From positions 1 to 64,000 of the forward strand of contig JAUXSE010000063.1 of the NCBI GenBank assembly GCA_030681515.1: 64,000 nucleotides of DNA, given 5' to 3'. How positions within the stretch are numbered: the stretch's first letter is position 1; each line of letters starts with the position of its first letter. This document shows, in pieces, positions 8,362-16,115 of this stretch. Source of the stretch: Geothrix sp. (GTDB lineage Bacteria > Acidobacteriota > Holophagae > Holophagales > Holophagaceae). The translations under genes were made by a program, and so were the position numbers. The notes beneath the pieces were generated by a model. The model searched no databases. It saw only the letters and a list, made by a program, of their open reading frames with translations, and was not told the origin of the DNA.

Positions 8362-10434
8362 TTACTGCCACTGGCTGAAATCCGCCACGCGCAGGAAGGC
8401 CTGGCGGAGCCGATGCAGCAGGCTGAGGCGGGCAGCACGGAGGGCCGGGTCCTCGCACTTCACCATGACCGCGGAGAAGAAGGCTTCGAGGGGTTCGGCC
8501 AGATCCGCCAGTGCGGCCAGCAGGGCCTTCTGGTCCGCGGCGCCTTCGACCCTGCCAAGCTGCTCCGCCAGCACCTTCTCTTCGCCCTGCGCCAGCAGGG
8601 CCCCATCGAAATCCCCAACGGGGCTTTCGTCCTTCAGGATGTTCCCGATGCGCTTGGCGCTCTGGGCCAGGGAGGTGAAGCGGGGATCCTCGGCAAAGGC
8701 CGAAAGGGCCTCGCAGCGGGCCTTCAGATCCGCGAGATCCTCCCATCCGGCGGCCAGGGCCGACCGCCGGGCGGAACCGGCGTATCCGGCCAGTTCCAAC
8801 TGGTAGGCCACGCGATCCTTGAAGAAGGCCAGCAGGGCTTCGGTGGTTTCAGCTGCGGGCCTGGTGGCCTTGCCACCCACGGCGCCGAGGGCAGCCGCGA
8901 TGAGATCCCCGGGCATCAGTGCCCAGCCCTGCTCCCACAGGATCCGCACGATGCCCTGGCCGGCGCGGCGCAGGGCGAGGGGATCCTTCGACCCCGTGGG
9001 GATGAGGCCCAGAGCGAAGCATCCGGCCACCGTGTCGAGCTTGTCGCACAGGGATAGGAGGCAACCCATGGGGGTGGCGGGGAGGTCATCCTCGGCACCG
9101 ACCGGCCGATGGTGCTCCTTCACGGCCATCCAGATTTCCTCGTGGGCGCCCTCCTGCTTGAGGTATTCCCCACCCATGACGCCCTGGAGTTCGGGAAATT
9201 CGCCCACCATCAGCGTCCGCAGATCGCACTTGGCCAGGCGCGCCGCTTCCACGGCGCGCTGGATGTGGGCCTCATCCGTGGATAGCCTCCGGGCCAGGGT
9301 CTCCACCAGTGCCGCCACCCGTTCGGTCTTTTCGAAGTAGCTCCCCAGCTCCCTCTGAAAGGTCAGCGCCTTGAGCTTTTCCAACCGGACCGAAAGCGCC
9401 AGCTTCCGGTCCTCCGCGAAGAAGAACTTCGCGTCATACAGCCGGGCCTTCAGCACCCACTCGTTGCCCGCCTTCACGAAGCCCGCGGGATCGTCCGGGC
9501 GGTTGGCGGCGGTGAGGAAGAAGGGCAGCAGGCCGGTGCCGTCCACCTTTTCGATGCAGAAGCTCTTCTGATGCTCGCGCAGGCTGGTGACCAGCACTTC
9601 CCTGGGCAGTGCCAGGAAGTCCGCGGGGAACTCACCCAGCACGATCATCGGAAATTCCACGATCTCCGCCAGGGTATCCAGCAGCTCCCCATCGGCCACC
9701 ACGCGGCCGCCCACTTCGGCGGCCAGGGTATCGAGTTGCGCGGCGAGGCTGGCGCGGCGGGCCTCCACGCTGACGACGATGCCCGCGGCCGCCAGGGCTG
9801 ATTCATAGGCCTCGGGCGTGGCGATGGTCACCGGCTCCGGGTGCTGGCGGTGGTAGAGCCGATGGCCCCAGGTGGTGTTCGTGGCCGTGACGCCATCCAC
9901 GGTGATGGGTACGACCTGATCGCCGAAGAGGCACAGGATGTTGCGGATGGGGCGCACGAACTCGAACTCCGACTTGCCCCAGCGCATGGCCTTGGGCACG
10001 TGCAGCCCCGCGATGAGCCCCGGCAGCGCCTCCGCCAGCAGATCCAACGTGGGTCGGCCCTGCTTGGTGATGGTCACCACCGCGCAGGGCTCTTTCTTAC
10101 CCACCGGTTGCTCGAAGCGAACAGTGGAAAAATCCACGCCCCACTTCTCCGCGAACTTCAGGCCCTGGATCGTCGGCTGGCCCGCCTCATCCACGCACAT
10201 GCGCTGCGGCGGACCTATCTGGGTTTCGGTCTGGTCGGGCTGGGAGGGTGGTACGGCTCCGCGCCAGCAGAGCTTGCGCGGAGAGAAGAAAATCTCAGGG
10301 TCGGCAACAGGCAATCCCTGGCTCTTGGCCCAGGTCGAAAAGGCTGTGGCGAATTCATTCGTCAACGGTTTCAGAAACCGCGCCGGGATCTCCTCGCAGT
10401 GCAATTCCAGCAGGAAGGTCTTGGTGGCGCTCAC
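8362..10434 (-). CDS. glyS: Glycyl-tRNA synthetase beta subunit
   Basis: A 690-residue beta chain of the bacterial alpha2beta2 glycyl-tRNA synthetase, which supplies tRNA recognition and editing-like domains. The opening ([15 protein letters not shown]) and blocks such as [11 protein letters not shown] and [11 protein letters not shown] are family signatures. The C-terminus carries the anticodon-binding helical domain. Translation starts at a GTG that overlaps the glyQ stop in a GTGA, with GGGAGGT about 6 nt upstream. It is therefore coupled to glyQ. The stop lies at the edge of the nested repeat palindrome. Confidence 0.97.
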   Translation of the reverse strand: MSATKTFLLELHCEEIPARFLKPLTNEFATAFSTWAKSQGLPVADPEIFFSPRKLCWRGAVPPSQPDQTETQIGPPQRMCVDEAGQPTIQGLKFAEKWGVDFSTVRFEQPVGKKEPCAVVTITKQGRPTLDLLAEALPGLIAGLHVPKAMRWGKSEFEFVRPIRNILCLFGDQVVPITVDGVTATNTTWGHRLYHRQHPEPVTIATPEAYESALAAAGIVVSVEARRASLAAQLDTLAAEVGGRVVADGELLDTLAEIVEFPMIVLGEFPADFLALPREVLVTSLREHQKSFCIEKVDGTGLLPFFLTAANRPDDPAGFVKAGNEWVLKARLYDAKFFFAEDRKLALSVRLEKLKALTFQRELGSYFEKTERVAALVETLARRLSTDEAHIQRAVEAARLAKCDLRTLMVGEFPELQGVMGGEYLKQEGAHEEIWMAVKEHHRPVGAEDDLPATPMGCLLSLCDKLDTVAGCFALGLIPTGSKDPLALRRAGQGIVRILWEQGWALMPGDLIAAALGAVGGKATRPAAETTEALLAFFKDRVAYQLELAGYAGSARRSALAAGWEDLADLKARCEALSAFAEDPRFTSLAQSAKRIGNILKDESPVGDFDGALLAQGEEKVLAEQLGRVEGAADQKALLAALADLAEPLEAFFSAVMVKCEDPALRAARLSLLHRLRQAFLRVADFSQWQ

Positions 10435-11363
10435 TTCGCACCTCCCTGCGTCTTGCTTTTTGAATCTGTGCCATCTGTGGAATCTGTGGATGATCCTTCT
10501 TCATGCACCAGAAACCCCTTCGCGCACCCGCACGCCAGATCCCGCACCCGCTTGATGATCCCAGGCCGTTCGGTGGTGCTCACGGCGCCGCGGGCGTCCA
10601 GCACGTTGAAGGTGTGGCTCATCTTGAGGGCCTGTTCGTAGGCGCTGAGGAAGTGGCCGTGGTCCTTGAGCAGGCGCCAGCCCTCCTTTTCGAAGGCGTC
10701 GAAGAGGGTGCGGTGCAGGCCGATGTCCGCGTGTTCGAAGCTGTAGGCGCTCAGTTCGAATTCCTCGCGCTGGCGCATCTGGCCATAGGTCACGGGGAAC
10801 ACGCCATCGTCCGTCTTCACCTCGCCATGCACCAGGTCGAAGATGTTGTCGTAGCCGCCCAGGAACATGCAGATGCGCTCGATGCCGTAGGTCAGCTCGG
10901 CGCTCACCGGGCGGCAGTCCAGGCCGCCCACCTGCTGGAAGTAGGTGAACTGGCTGATCTCCATGCCATCCAGCACCACCTGCCAGCCCACCCCCCAGGC
11001 CCCCAGCGTCGGCGATTCCCAGTTGTCCTCCTCGAAACGGAGGTCGTGCTGGGAGAGGTCAATGCCCAGGGCCTCCAGGCTTTCGATGTAGAGATCCTGC
11101 ACCTTGGCGGGGCTGGGCTTGAGGATCACCTGGAACTGGAGGTGCTTGTAGACGCGAAAGGGATTCTCGCCGTAGCGCCCGTCCGCGGGGCGGCGCGAAG
11201 GCTCCACGTAGGCCACGTTCCAGGGCTTGCTCCCCAGGGCGCCGAAGAAGGTGAGCGGGTTCATGGTGCCCGCGCCCTTTTCCAGATCATAGGGCTGGCC
11301 GATGAGACAGCCCCGGTCGGCCCAGAACCGCTGCAGGCGGAGGATCAGTTCCTGGATGTGCAT
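10431..11363 (-). CDS. glyQ: Glycyl-tRNA synthetase alpha subunit
   Basis: A 310-residue class II synthetase alpha chain that activates glycine. The family core is clear: [20 protein letters not shown] near the N-terminus, [19 protein letters not shown], and [25 protein letters not shown]. The C-terminal ~20 residues (from [15 protein letters not shown]) are not family-like. They are encoded by three 9-nt tandem repeats at 10462-10488, so the repeat is translated in frame as a Thr-Asp-Ser tail just before the stop. The start has only a weak ribosome site; a promoter with TACAAT lies about 20 nt upstream. Confidence 0.97.
   Translation of the reverse strand: MHIQELILRLQRFWADRGCLIGQPYDLEKGAGTMNPLTFFGALGSKPWNVAYVEPSRRPADGRYGENPFRVYKHLQFQVILKPSPAKVQDLYIESLEALGIDLSQHDLRFEEDNWESPTLGAWGVGWQVVLDGMEISQFTYFQQVGGLDCRPVSAELTYGIERICMFLGGYDNIFDLVHGEVKTDDGVFPVTYGQMRQREEFELSAYSFEHADIGLHRTLFDAFEKEGWRLLKDHGHFLSAYEQALKMSHTFNVLDARGAVSTTERPGIIKRVRDLACGCAKGFLVHEEGSSTDSTDGTDSKSKTQGGAK
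10462..10488. repeat. Three 9-nt tandem repeats inside the 3' end of glyQ
   Basis: Units GAATCTGTG (10462-10470), CCATCTGTG (10471-10479) and GAATCTGTG (10480-10488) run head to tail on the + strand, followed by a partial fourth. On the glyQ strand they read ACAGAT preceded by TCC or GGC, and give [10 protein letters not shown] in protein. The 9-nt period preserves the reading frame. Confidence 0.85.
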
Positions 11364-11383
11364 GGAGGCTCGCCAAAACGAGC

Positions 11384-11412
11384 ATTGTAGCGGGTTTTCG
11401 GCACTTCGTTAA
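11384..11412 (-). promoter_or_regulatory. Candidate glyQS promoter
   Basis: On the minus strand a -35 TTAACG (11412-11407) and a -10 TACAAT (11389-11384) are separated by 17 nt and lie 20 nt upstream of the glyQ start. The -10 matches the consensus at five of six positions. I see no T-box leader between this promoter and the gene. Confidence 0.55.
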
Positions 11413-11453
11413 GCGGGAGGACAGGTTGATCAGGACTGCGCTTCCCGGCGAGG

Positions 11454-11475
11454 CCCAGGAGCTGGCGCTCCTGGG
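11454..11475. other. 9-bp hairpin between divergent glyQ and arcC promoters
   Basis: CCCAGGAGC and GCTCCTGGG form a perfect inverted repeat around a 4-nt loop. It lies upstream of both the glyQ and arcC promoter candidates, so it is not in either leader if those promoters are right. It might be an operator; nothing else supports this. Confidence 0.3.
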
Positions 11476-11565
11476 TGAGCGCCTTTGGCGCGAGACGGAC
11501 AGGGGCTCGCGGTGCTTTCGCGTGCGGCCTCCGCAGGCCACGATATGGCCGTTCCGCCGGGAGCT

Positions 11566-11574
11566 TGCTAGAAT
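11566..11574 (+). promoter_or_regulatory. Extended -10 element of arcC
   Basis: TGCTAGAAT fits an extended -10 (TGn plus TAGAAT, five of six matches) and ends 21 nt before the arcC ATG. No good -35 is visible at the usual distance, as expected for an extended -10 promoter. Confidence 0.5.
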
Positions 11575-11595
11575 CCTCGTTTCCCGGGGACCTGC

Positions 11596-12543
11596 ATGAC
11601 CCGAAAAATCGCACTCCTGGCCATCGGCGGCAATGCCCTTCTGAAAGAGAAAGAACGCGGACTCCAGGAGGAGCAGCTGGAGAACGCCCGGGAAACGGCG
11701 GAGATGCTGGCCAAGGTGGTGGCCGAAGGCTACTCGCTGTGCGTGGTGCATGGCAACGGGCCCCAGGTGGGCAACCTGCTCATCCAGCAGGAGGCCGCAT
11801 CGGGCCAGGTCCCGCCCTACAGCCTCGATGTCTGCGGCGCCATGACCCAGGGCTCCATGGGCTACATGCTGGAGCGCATGCTCATCAACCGGCTGCGCTT
11901 CCTCGGGGTGGAGGCGCCGGTGACCTCGGTGCTCACCGAAGTGGTGGTGGACAAGGAGGACAAGGGCTTCCAGGACCCCACCAAGCCCGTGGGCCCCTTC
12001 TACCCCGAATTCCGGGCCCTGGAGCTCATGCGCTCCAAGCGCTGGAAGATGAAAGAGGATTCGGGCCGCGGCTGGCGCAAGGTGGTGCCCTCGCCGAATC
12101 CCATCGAGATCGTCCAGCTCGACGCCATCAAGACCCTGCTTCTGGCCGGGAATTCGGTGATCGCCGGCGGCGGCGGCGGCATCCCCGTGATCCGCGATGC
12201 CAGCGGCTTCCTGGTGGGGGTGGAAGCGGTCATTGACAAGGATCGCCTCAGCGCGCTGCTGGCGACCCAGCTCGGTGCCGATCTCTTCATCATCCTCACG
12301 GGCGTGGCCAAGGTGGCCCTGGATTTCGGCAAGCCCACGCAGCGGTGGGTGGACCGCCTCACCGCCAGCGAAGCGAGAAAGCACCTGGCCGATGGCCAGT
12401 TCCCGCCCGGCAGCATGGGCCCCAAGATCGAAAGCGCCCTGGGCTTCCTGGACGGCGGCGGTCACGAAGTGCTCATCACCACCGCCGAAGCCCTGGCCAC
12501 CGAGAATCCCGCCACCGTGGGCACCCGCATCGTGCGCGACTGA
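11596..12543 (+). CDS. arcC: Carbamate kinase
   Basis: A 315-residue amino-acid kinase family enzyme that interconverts carbamoyl phosphate + ADP and carbamate + ATP. Family features include LLAIGGNALL at the N-terminus, VVHGNGPQVGNLL, the long insert ending GRGWRKVVPSPNP, VIAGGGGGIPV, and the nucleotide-binding end MGPKIESALGFL. No arginine deiminase, ornithine carbamoyltransferase or allantoin genes are adjacent, so its pathway is unclear. It may use carbamoyl phosphate from purine or arginine breakdown encoded elsewhere. It has its own extended -10 promoter and sits alone between glyQ (divergent) and a broken gene. Confidence 0.95.
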   Translation: MTRKIALLAIGGNALLKEKERGLQEEQLENARETAEMLAKVVAEGYSLCVVHGNGPQVGNLLIQQEAASGQVPPYSLDVCGAMTQGSMGYMLERMLINRLRFLGVEAPVTSVLTEVVVDKEDKGFQDPTKPVGPFYPEFRALELMRSKRWKMKEDSGRGWRKVVPSPNPIEIVQLDAIKTLLLAGNSVIAGGGGGIPVIRDASGFLVGVEAVIDKDRLSALLATQLGADLFIILTGVAKVALDFGKPTQRWVDRLTASEARKHLADGQFPPGSMGPKIESALGFLDGGGHEVLITTAEALATENPATVGTRIVRD

Positions 12544-12663
12544 AGGGTTTTGCCAGGGATGAGCTCAGCGCTGCCGGGGCCCCAAGCAATTCGAGAGGCA
12601 TAGAGGGCCGCGCTGAGTAGAGGGAAAGAGCCCACGTTTCCTATTGGATCCCGCCAGATTGCT

Positions 12664-12693
12664 TTTCTCACCGTTCATCACCGTTTCTCACTG
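12664..12693. repeat. Three 10-nt tandem repeats before the YciI remnant
   Basis: Units TTTCTCACCG (12664), TTCATCACCG (12674) and TTTCTCACTG (12684) are tandem and followed by a T/C-rich tract up to about 12716. They lie immediately before the point where readable YciI-like sequence begins, so the array sits at the break of that gene. Confidence 0.75.
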
Positions 12694-12719
12694 GTTCCTT
12701 CTTCTCTGTTTTTTCTCGG

Positions 12720-12851
12720 CAGGACGCCGATCCCCTGGCGGACCTCGACGCCATCCGGAACAACGATCCCTTCTTCAAGGCCGGTCTCGCCAACTACGAG
12801 CCCCTGGTGTGGAACGTCGTGATGGGCAAGGAAGGGCTCGATCAGCTGTAG
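12720..12851 (+). pseudogene. C-terminal remnant of a YciI-like protein
   Basis: An open frame of 43 codons ends in TAG at 12849. Its translation contains ADLDAIRNNDPFFKAGLANY and ends KEGLDQL, which resembles the last third of YciI/YCII-domain proteins (the ...NDPFVKAGL... block). The N-terminal part, including the catalytic His/Asp region, is missing. Upstream is a T/C-rich tract and a 10-nt repeat array, with no start codon. I read it as a gene cut by, or at, the repeat. The stop lies 8 nt from the convergent mlaD stop. Confidence 0.5.
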
Positions 12852-12859
12852 CCCAAGGC

Positions 12860-13822
12860 CTACTTCAGAGGCGCCTGCTTCCCGGCCTCCACGGCCTTCT
12901 TCGCCTGTTCGCGCTCGGCATCGCTGGGGGTGCCCCACACCACGCGGCTGGGCTTCTGCTTGAGGAGGGCCAGGATCTCCTCGACGGAGGCCAGGGACCG
13001 GCGCAGGCTCTTGAGGCTCTGCGCCAATTCGGGATGATCCTCGGCGGCGAAGCGGCCCAGGAAGGCCTCGGCCTGCTTGAGGGTGGCGGCCAGGCTCACG
13101 AGGATCTGATCCAGTTCGGGACCGCGCTTGTCCAGGAGGGCGCGCACCGTGCCGAGGCTCTGGTCGAGGGAGGCCAGGGACTTGTCCGCCTCGCCCATGC
13201 TGCGGTCCGCGTGGCCCACCAGGCCGCGGCTTTCCCTGGCCAGGGCCTGGAACTCCCGCAGGGTGCCATCCAGCGAGATCAGGGACTGGCGCACCGAGGG
13301 ATGATCCAGCACGTCGCCCAGCCCCTTGCGCTCGACGCGGGCCCGCAGCCCGTCCACGCCCGCGTGGAGGCTGGCCATCAGGCGATCCGCCCGCTCCAGC
13401 ACCCCGGAAATGGATACGCCGGCATCGCCCGGGATCTCGTCCCCCGCGGCGAGAAGCACCCTCCGCTCCGCCAGCTCGGGCAGACGCAGATCCAGCATCA
13501 CGCTGCCAACGCCCTTCGGTGCCAGGTTCGCCCGCGTGCCGCGCCAAAGGTGGATGTCTTCGCGCACCGCGATGCGGGCCAGGAAGTGGTAATCCTTCCC
13601 CTCCTGCCGCATGTCCACGCGCTCCACCGCCCCCACCCGGTAGCCCTTCAGTTGCACATCCGTGCCCGGCGCCAGGCCCTCCATCTGATCCAGGCGCACC
13701 ACCAGCGGATAGCTCCGCTCCGTCACCGCCCCCGCGTTCTTGTAGATCACCAGGCCCACGAAGAGGGCCAGGGCGGCCAGGACCAGCAGACCGAGACGGG
13801 CATCCTGCTTCTCGAAGTTCAT
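12860..13822 (-). CDS. MCE-family lipid transport protein (MlaD-like)
   Basis: A 320-residue substrate-binding component of an MCE/Mla-type ABC lipid transporter. One N-terminal membrane helix (residues ~10-28) anchors it in the inner membrane facing the periplasm. An MCE domain follows (~38-130, with LKGYRVGAVERV). The remaining ~170 residues are predicted long helices with heptad-like patterns (LDQSLGTVRALLDKRGPELDQIL), as in MCE proteins that form periplasmic tunnels or needles. The start (MNFEKQD) overlaps the ATPase stop in an ATGA and has GGAG 8 nt upstream; a longer frame runs into the ATPase gene and is rejected. Operon order is mlaE-mlaF-mlaD. MlaB and MlaC are not encoded here. Confidence 0.85.
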   Translation of the reverse strand: MNFEKQDARLGLLVLAALALFVGLVIYKNAGAVTERSYPLVVRLDQMEGLAPGTDVQLKGYRVGAVERVDMRQEGKDYHFLARIAVREDIHLWRGTRANLAPKGVGSVMLDLRLPELAERRVLLAAGDEIPGDAGVSISGVLERADRLMASLHAGVDGLRARVERKGLGDVLDHPSVRQSLISLDGTLREFQALARESRGLVGHADRSMGEADKSLASLDQSLGTVRALLDKRGPELDQILVSLAATLKQAEAFLGRFAAEDHPELAQSLKSLRRSLASVEEILALLKQKPSRVVWGTPSDAEREQAKKAVEAGKQAPLK

Positions 13823-14487
13823 GGGGAGGGCTCCAGGGACATCGGCGCGTGGGCTAGCTGGAGGCGTTCCGCCTCCAGGAAGGAAAAGGAATCCGCCTCT
13901 TCGGCGGCGATCACCAGCGTGCAAGAACCATCATCTGCCCAGGTCCGGATCAGATTCTGGGCGATGGTCCGGTCCGCGGCATCCAGGCCCTCCAGCGGAT
14001 CGTCCAGCAGGATCAGCTCAGGTTCCAGGGCCAGCACCCGGGCGAAGTTCGCGTGCTTGCGCGCCGAAGGGCTCACCGCATGGGGCCGGAGGCCCGCCAC
14101 CGCCTGGATTCCGAGGGCCTCCAGTGCCGCGTCCACCCGGGACTGGACGGCCTCGGAAGGGAGTCCGAGGAAGCGCAGCGGCAGGGCGAGGTTCTCCCGC
14201 AGGCTGAGGTTCGACACCAGGCCCCCGGAGGCGAAGGCGAAGCCCACGCGCAGGTGCCCGATCAGGGCCAGGGCGCCCTCTCCCGGCCAGATGTCGCGGC
14301 CGCCCAGACTCACCCGGCCCCGGGCAGGCCGCTCGGTGCCGGCGATCACCTTCAGCAGGCGGCTCTTCCCGCTGCCTCTGGGGCCGGTGACCAGTAGGTT
14401 CCCGCCCCTCGGCAGCTTCAAATCGAGACCCTCCACCCGCAGGCGGCCGTCCGGGGCATCCAGGGCGAGGTCGTGGAGTTCGAGCAT
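13819..14487 (-). CDS. Degenerate ABC ATPase of MCE/Mla-type transporter
   Basis: A 222-residue ATPase-fold protein in the MlaF position. Walker A is intact (GPRGSGKS, ~residues 34-41). Other catalytic elements are altered: the Q-loop Gln is replaced (FAFASGG where family members have FQSGA), the signature reads VSPSARK instead of LSGGQ/M, the Walker B glutamate is Asp (LILLDDP), and the switch His is absent (LVIAAEE). The fold is clearly MlaF-like (RENLALPLRFLG, VLALEPELILLDDPLEGLD). It is translated between mlaE and mlaD with an ATGA overlap to mlaD. ATP binding seems possible; hydrolysis is doubtful by sequence alone. It might act structurally, or another ATPase may drive the permease. Confidence 0.85.
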   Translation of the reverse strand: MLELHDLALDAPDGRLRVEGLDLKLPRGGNLLVTGPRGSGKSRLLKVIAGTERPARGRVSLGGRDIWPGEGALALIGHLRVGFAFASGGLVSNLSLRENLALPLRFLGLPSEAVQSRVDAALEALGIQAVAGLRPHAVSPSARKHANFARVLALEPELILLDDPLEGLDAADRTIAQNLIRTWADDGSCTLVIAAEEADSFSFLEAERLQLAHAPMSLEPSP

Positions 14488-14501
14488 CGGCTGCGCCCGG
14501 A

Positions 14502-15287
14502 TCAGAAGTAGAAGAGGGCGGCGATGAGGCCGTCCAGGGCGAAGACGGCCACCAGCGCCGAGACCACGGTCCTGGTGACGGCCTGGGGGATCTCGGTCTG
14601 GCTGCGCCGGATGCGCAGGCCGAAGTGGCAGGCGGGAAAGGTGATGGCCCCGGAGAAGAGCAGCACCTTGAGGAGCGTGGCGGCGAAATCCCGATTGGAC
14701 AGCGCCTGTCGCACAGAATCCATGAAGAACCCGAAGCTGACGCCGTACTTCAGTTTCGCCACCAGGAAGCCGCCGGCCAGGGCCGCCGCGTCGAAGCACA
14801 CCACCAGCGCGAACACGGACACCAGCACTCCCAGCCACCGGGGCAGCAGCAGGTACTGATAGGGATTGACGCCGTGGGCGGCGAGGGCGTCCACCTCCCC
14901 GTTCAGCTGCATGGCGCCCAGCTCCGCGGCGATGGCCGTGGAACTGCGGCCGATGATCAGCACCGCCGTGAGCAGGGGCCCCAGCTCCCGCAGGATGATG
15001 AGCACCATGAGGGCGCCGATGTAGTTCTCCGCGCCCAGGCCCGACAGCTGGCTGAAGGCCTGGATGAGGGTCACCGTCCCCAGCAGCAGGGCCGTGCCGC
15101 TCACCAGCCCCAGCGCCTCCAGGGCCGTGAAGCGGATTTGCAGCTTCGTCTGGCCGCCCACCACCGCCAGCTGCTCCATGCGCAGCAGGAGGGCGTGCCG
15201 GAGCGTCCGCAGCACCAGATGGGCCTGGTCGCCCAGGAACTCCAGGAAGCCGCGAACCGGCGAGCCGAGCCGCGCGAGGAAAGCCAT
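14502..15287 (-). CDS. MlaE-family ABC transporter permease
   Basis: A 261-residue inner-membrane permease of the MlaE/YrbE family that works with the downstream ATPase and MCE protein in glycerophospholipid transport between the membranes. The family core is visible: LGLVSGTALLLGTVTLIQAF, the LRELGPLLTAVLIIGRSSTAIAAELGAMQLNGEVDALAAHGVNP block, and four to five further hydrophobic segments. The ATG chosen directly follows an in-frame GTG, with GGGTGA ahead. It is the first gene of the three-gene operon, 46 nt after the CAP-domain gene stop on the same strand. Confidence 0.92.
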   Translation of the reverse strand: MAFLARLGSPVRGFLEFLGDQAHLVLRTLRHALLLRMEQLAVVGGQTKLQIRFTALEALGLVSGTALLLGTVTLIQAFSQLSGLGAENYIGALMVLIILRELGPLLTAVLIIGRSSTAIAAELGAMQLNGEVDALAAHGVNPYQYLLLPRWLGVLVSVFALVVCFDAAALAGGFLVAKLKYGVSFGFFMDSVRQALSNRDFAATLLKVLLFSGAITFPACHFGLRIRRSQTEIPQAVTRTVVSALVAVFALDGLIAALFYF

Positions 15288-15333
15288 CACGAATCACCCA
15301 AGGGATGGCCCAGGCTAGCAGGAAACCGGCTTC

Positions 15334-15975
15334 CTATCTCCGCTCGACGAACCCGTCCGCATAGTCAATCACGGTCACCACCCGGTAGTCGCGGTGGGGC
15401 GCGGTGCCAGCACCGGCCTGATGCAGATCCGGGTTGAAGAGATTCTTCCGATGGCCCCGGCTGGCCACGCCATCGTCTACCAGCAGCTGGATCACCACCT
15501 GGCGCGCGGTCTCTTCGCCGGTGCTGATGTTCTCGGCGATGAGCCCGTGCCAGGTGCCCAGGCGGTTCAGCCGTTCCGACAGCCGGCTGCCATCGGCACC
15601 AACATGTTCCAGCGCCCCCCGGGGGCCCAGATCGCGCGCGTGCCGGCGGGCCGCGAGGGCCAGTCCTTCGTTGAACCGCAACGGCCCCACCGGCCGCGTG
15701 GATTCCAGGAAGGCGATGGCCTCGTCCAGGGCTGCCACCCCTTCATCCGTGCGCAGGGGGACGCGGTCCGGCCGCTTCCACAGCTTGCCTTCAAAGCAGG
15801 GACGCAGCTCGCGCAGGTGCTTCGCGTAGGCCCTCGGCATCACCCGCGCATCGCTCATCTCCTGCACCACCGCCCGCTCGAAGGCCGTGGATTTCTCGGG
15901 CACGGGCGCCAGTGCAGGAGCCGACGCTTGCACCGGAAGCAGCAGAGCGGCCAGCGACAACGCAACGATCCTCAT
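15334..15975 (-). CDS. Secreted CAP/SCP-domain protein
   Basis: A 213-residue exported protein. A signal peptide covers about residues 1-18 (MRIVALSLAALLLPVQAS). The CAP (SCP/PR-1) fold follows with its usual marks: VGPLRFNEGLALAARRHARDL, then GLIAENISTG (the H/E site), and GHRKNLFNPD. The ~45-residue insertion before the CAP core (HLRELRPCFEGKLWKRPDRVPL) fits bacterial CAP proteins. Function in bacteria is poorly known. The chosen start has GAGG 5 nt upstream; the longer frame to 16083 is not supported. It lies between cysK and the mla operon on the same strand. Confidence 0.88.
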   Translation of the reverse strand: MRIVALSLAALLLPVQASAPALAPVPEKSTAFERAVVQEMSDARVMPRAYAKHLRELRPCFEGKLWKRPDRVPLRTDEGVAALDEAIAFLESTRPVGPLRFNEGLALAARRHARDLGPRGALEHVGADGSRLSERLNRLGTWHGLIAENISTGEETARQVVIQLLVDDGVASRGHRKNLFNPDLHQAGAGTAPHRDYRVVTVIDYADGFVERR

Positions 15976-16069
15976 GGGCACCTCGGGAAGCTCCCGAAGT
16001 ATAGGCGCCGCGCGGACCAAGGAAGAAAAGCTGGGACAGGATTCCAAGAACATCGCCTTGCAATCTTTG

Positions 16070-16108
16070 ATCTTGTTAATCAAGCACTTAATCCTGTTAA
16101 TCCTGTCC
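16070..16108. repeat. 9-nt repeat units directly after cysK
   Basis: Units ATCTTGTTA (16070-16078), ATCCTGTTA (16091-16099) and ATCCTGTCC (16100-16108) lie within 10 nt of the cysK stop. The first is separated from the others by TCAAGCACTTA. On the cysK strand they read (GG)ACAGGATTAACAGGATT. No coding or terminator function is evident. Confidence 0.7.
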
Positions 16109-16115
16109 TTGTTTT

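Noticed and set aside
8247-8438. Small frames ending in VLCVLCG-type sequences across the repeat region
   Set aside because: They are translations of the 9-nt repeats themselves; no ribosome site.
11364-11595. T-box riboswitch or leader peptide upstream of glyQS
   Set aside because: The predicted leader is only about 15-20 nt and no T-box sequence or antiterminator is visible.
12565-12620. Inverted repeat CTCAGCGC...GCGCTGAG after arcC as a terminator
   Set aside because: The 8-bp arms are about 35-40 nt apart with no T tract; too weak to call.
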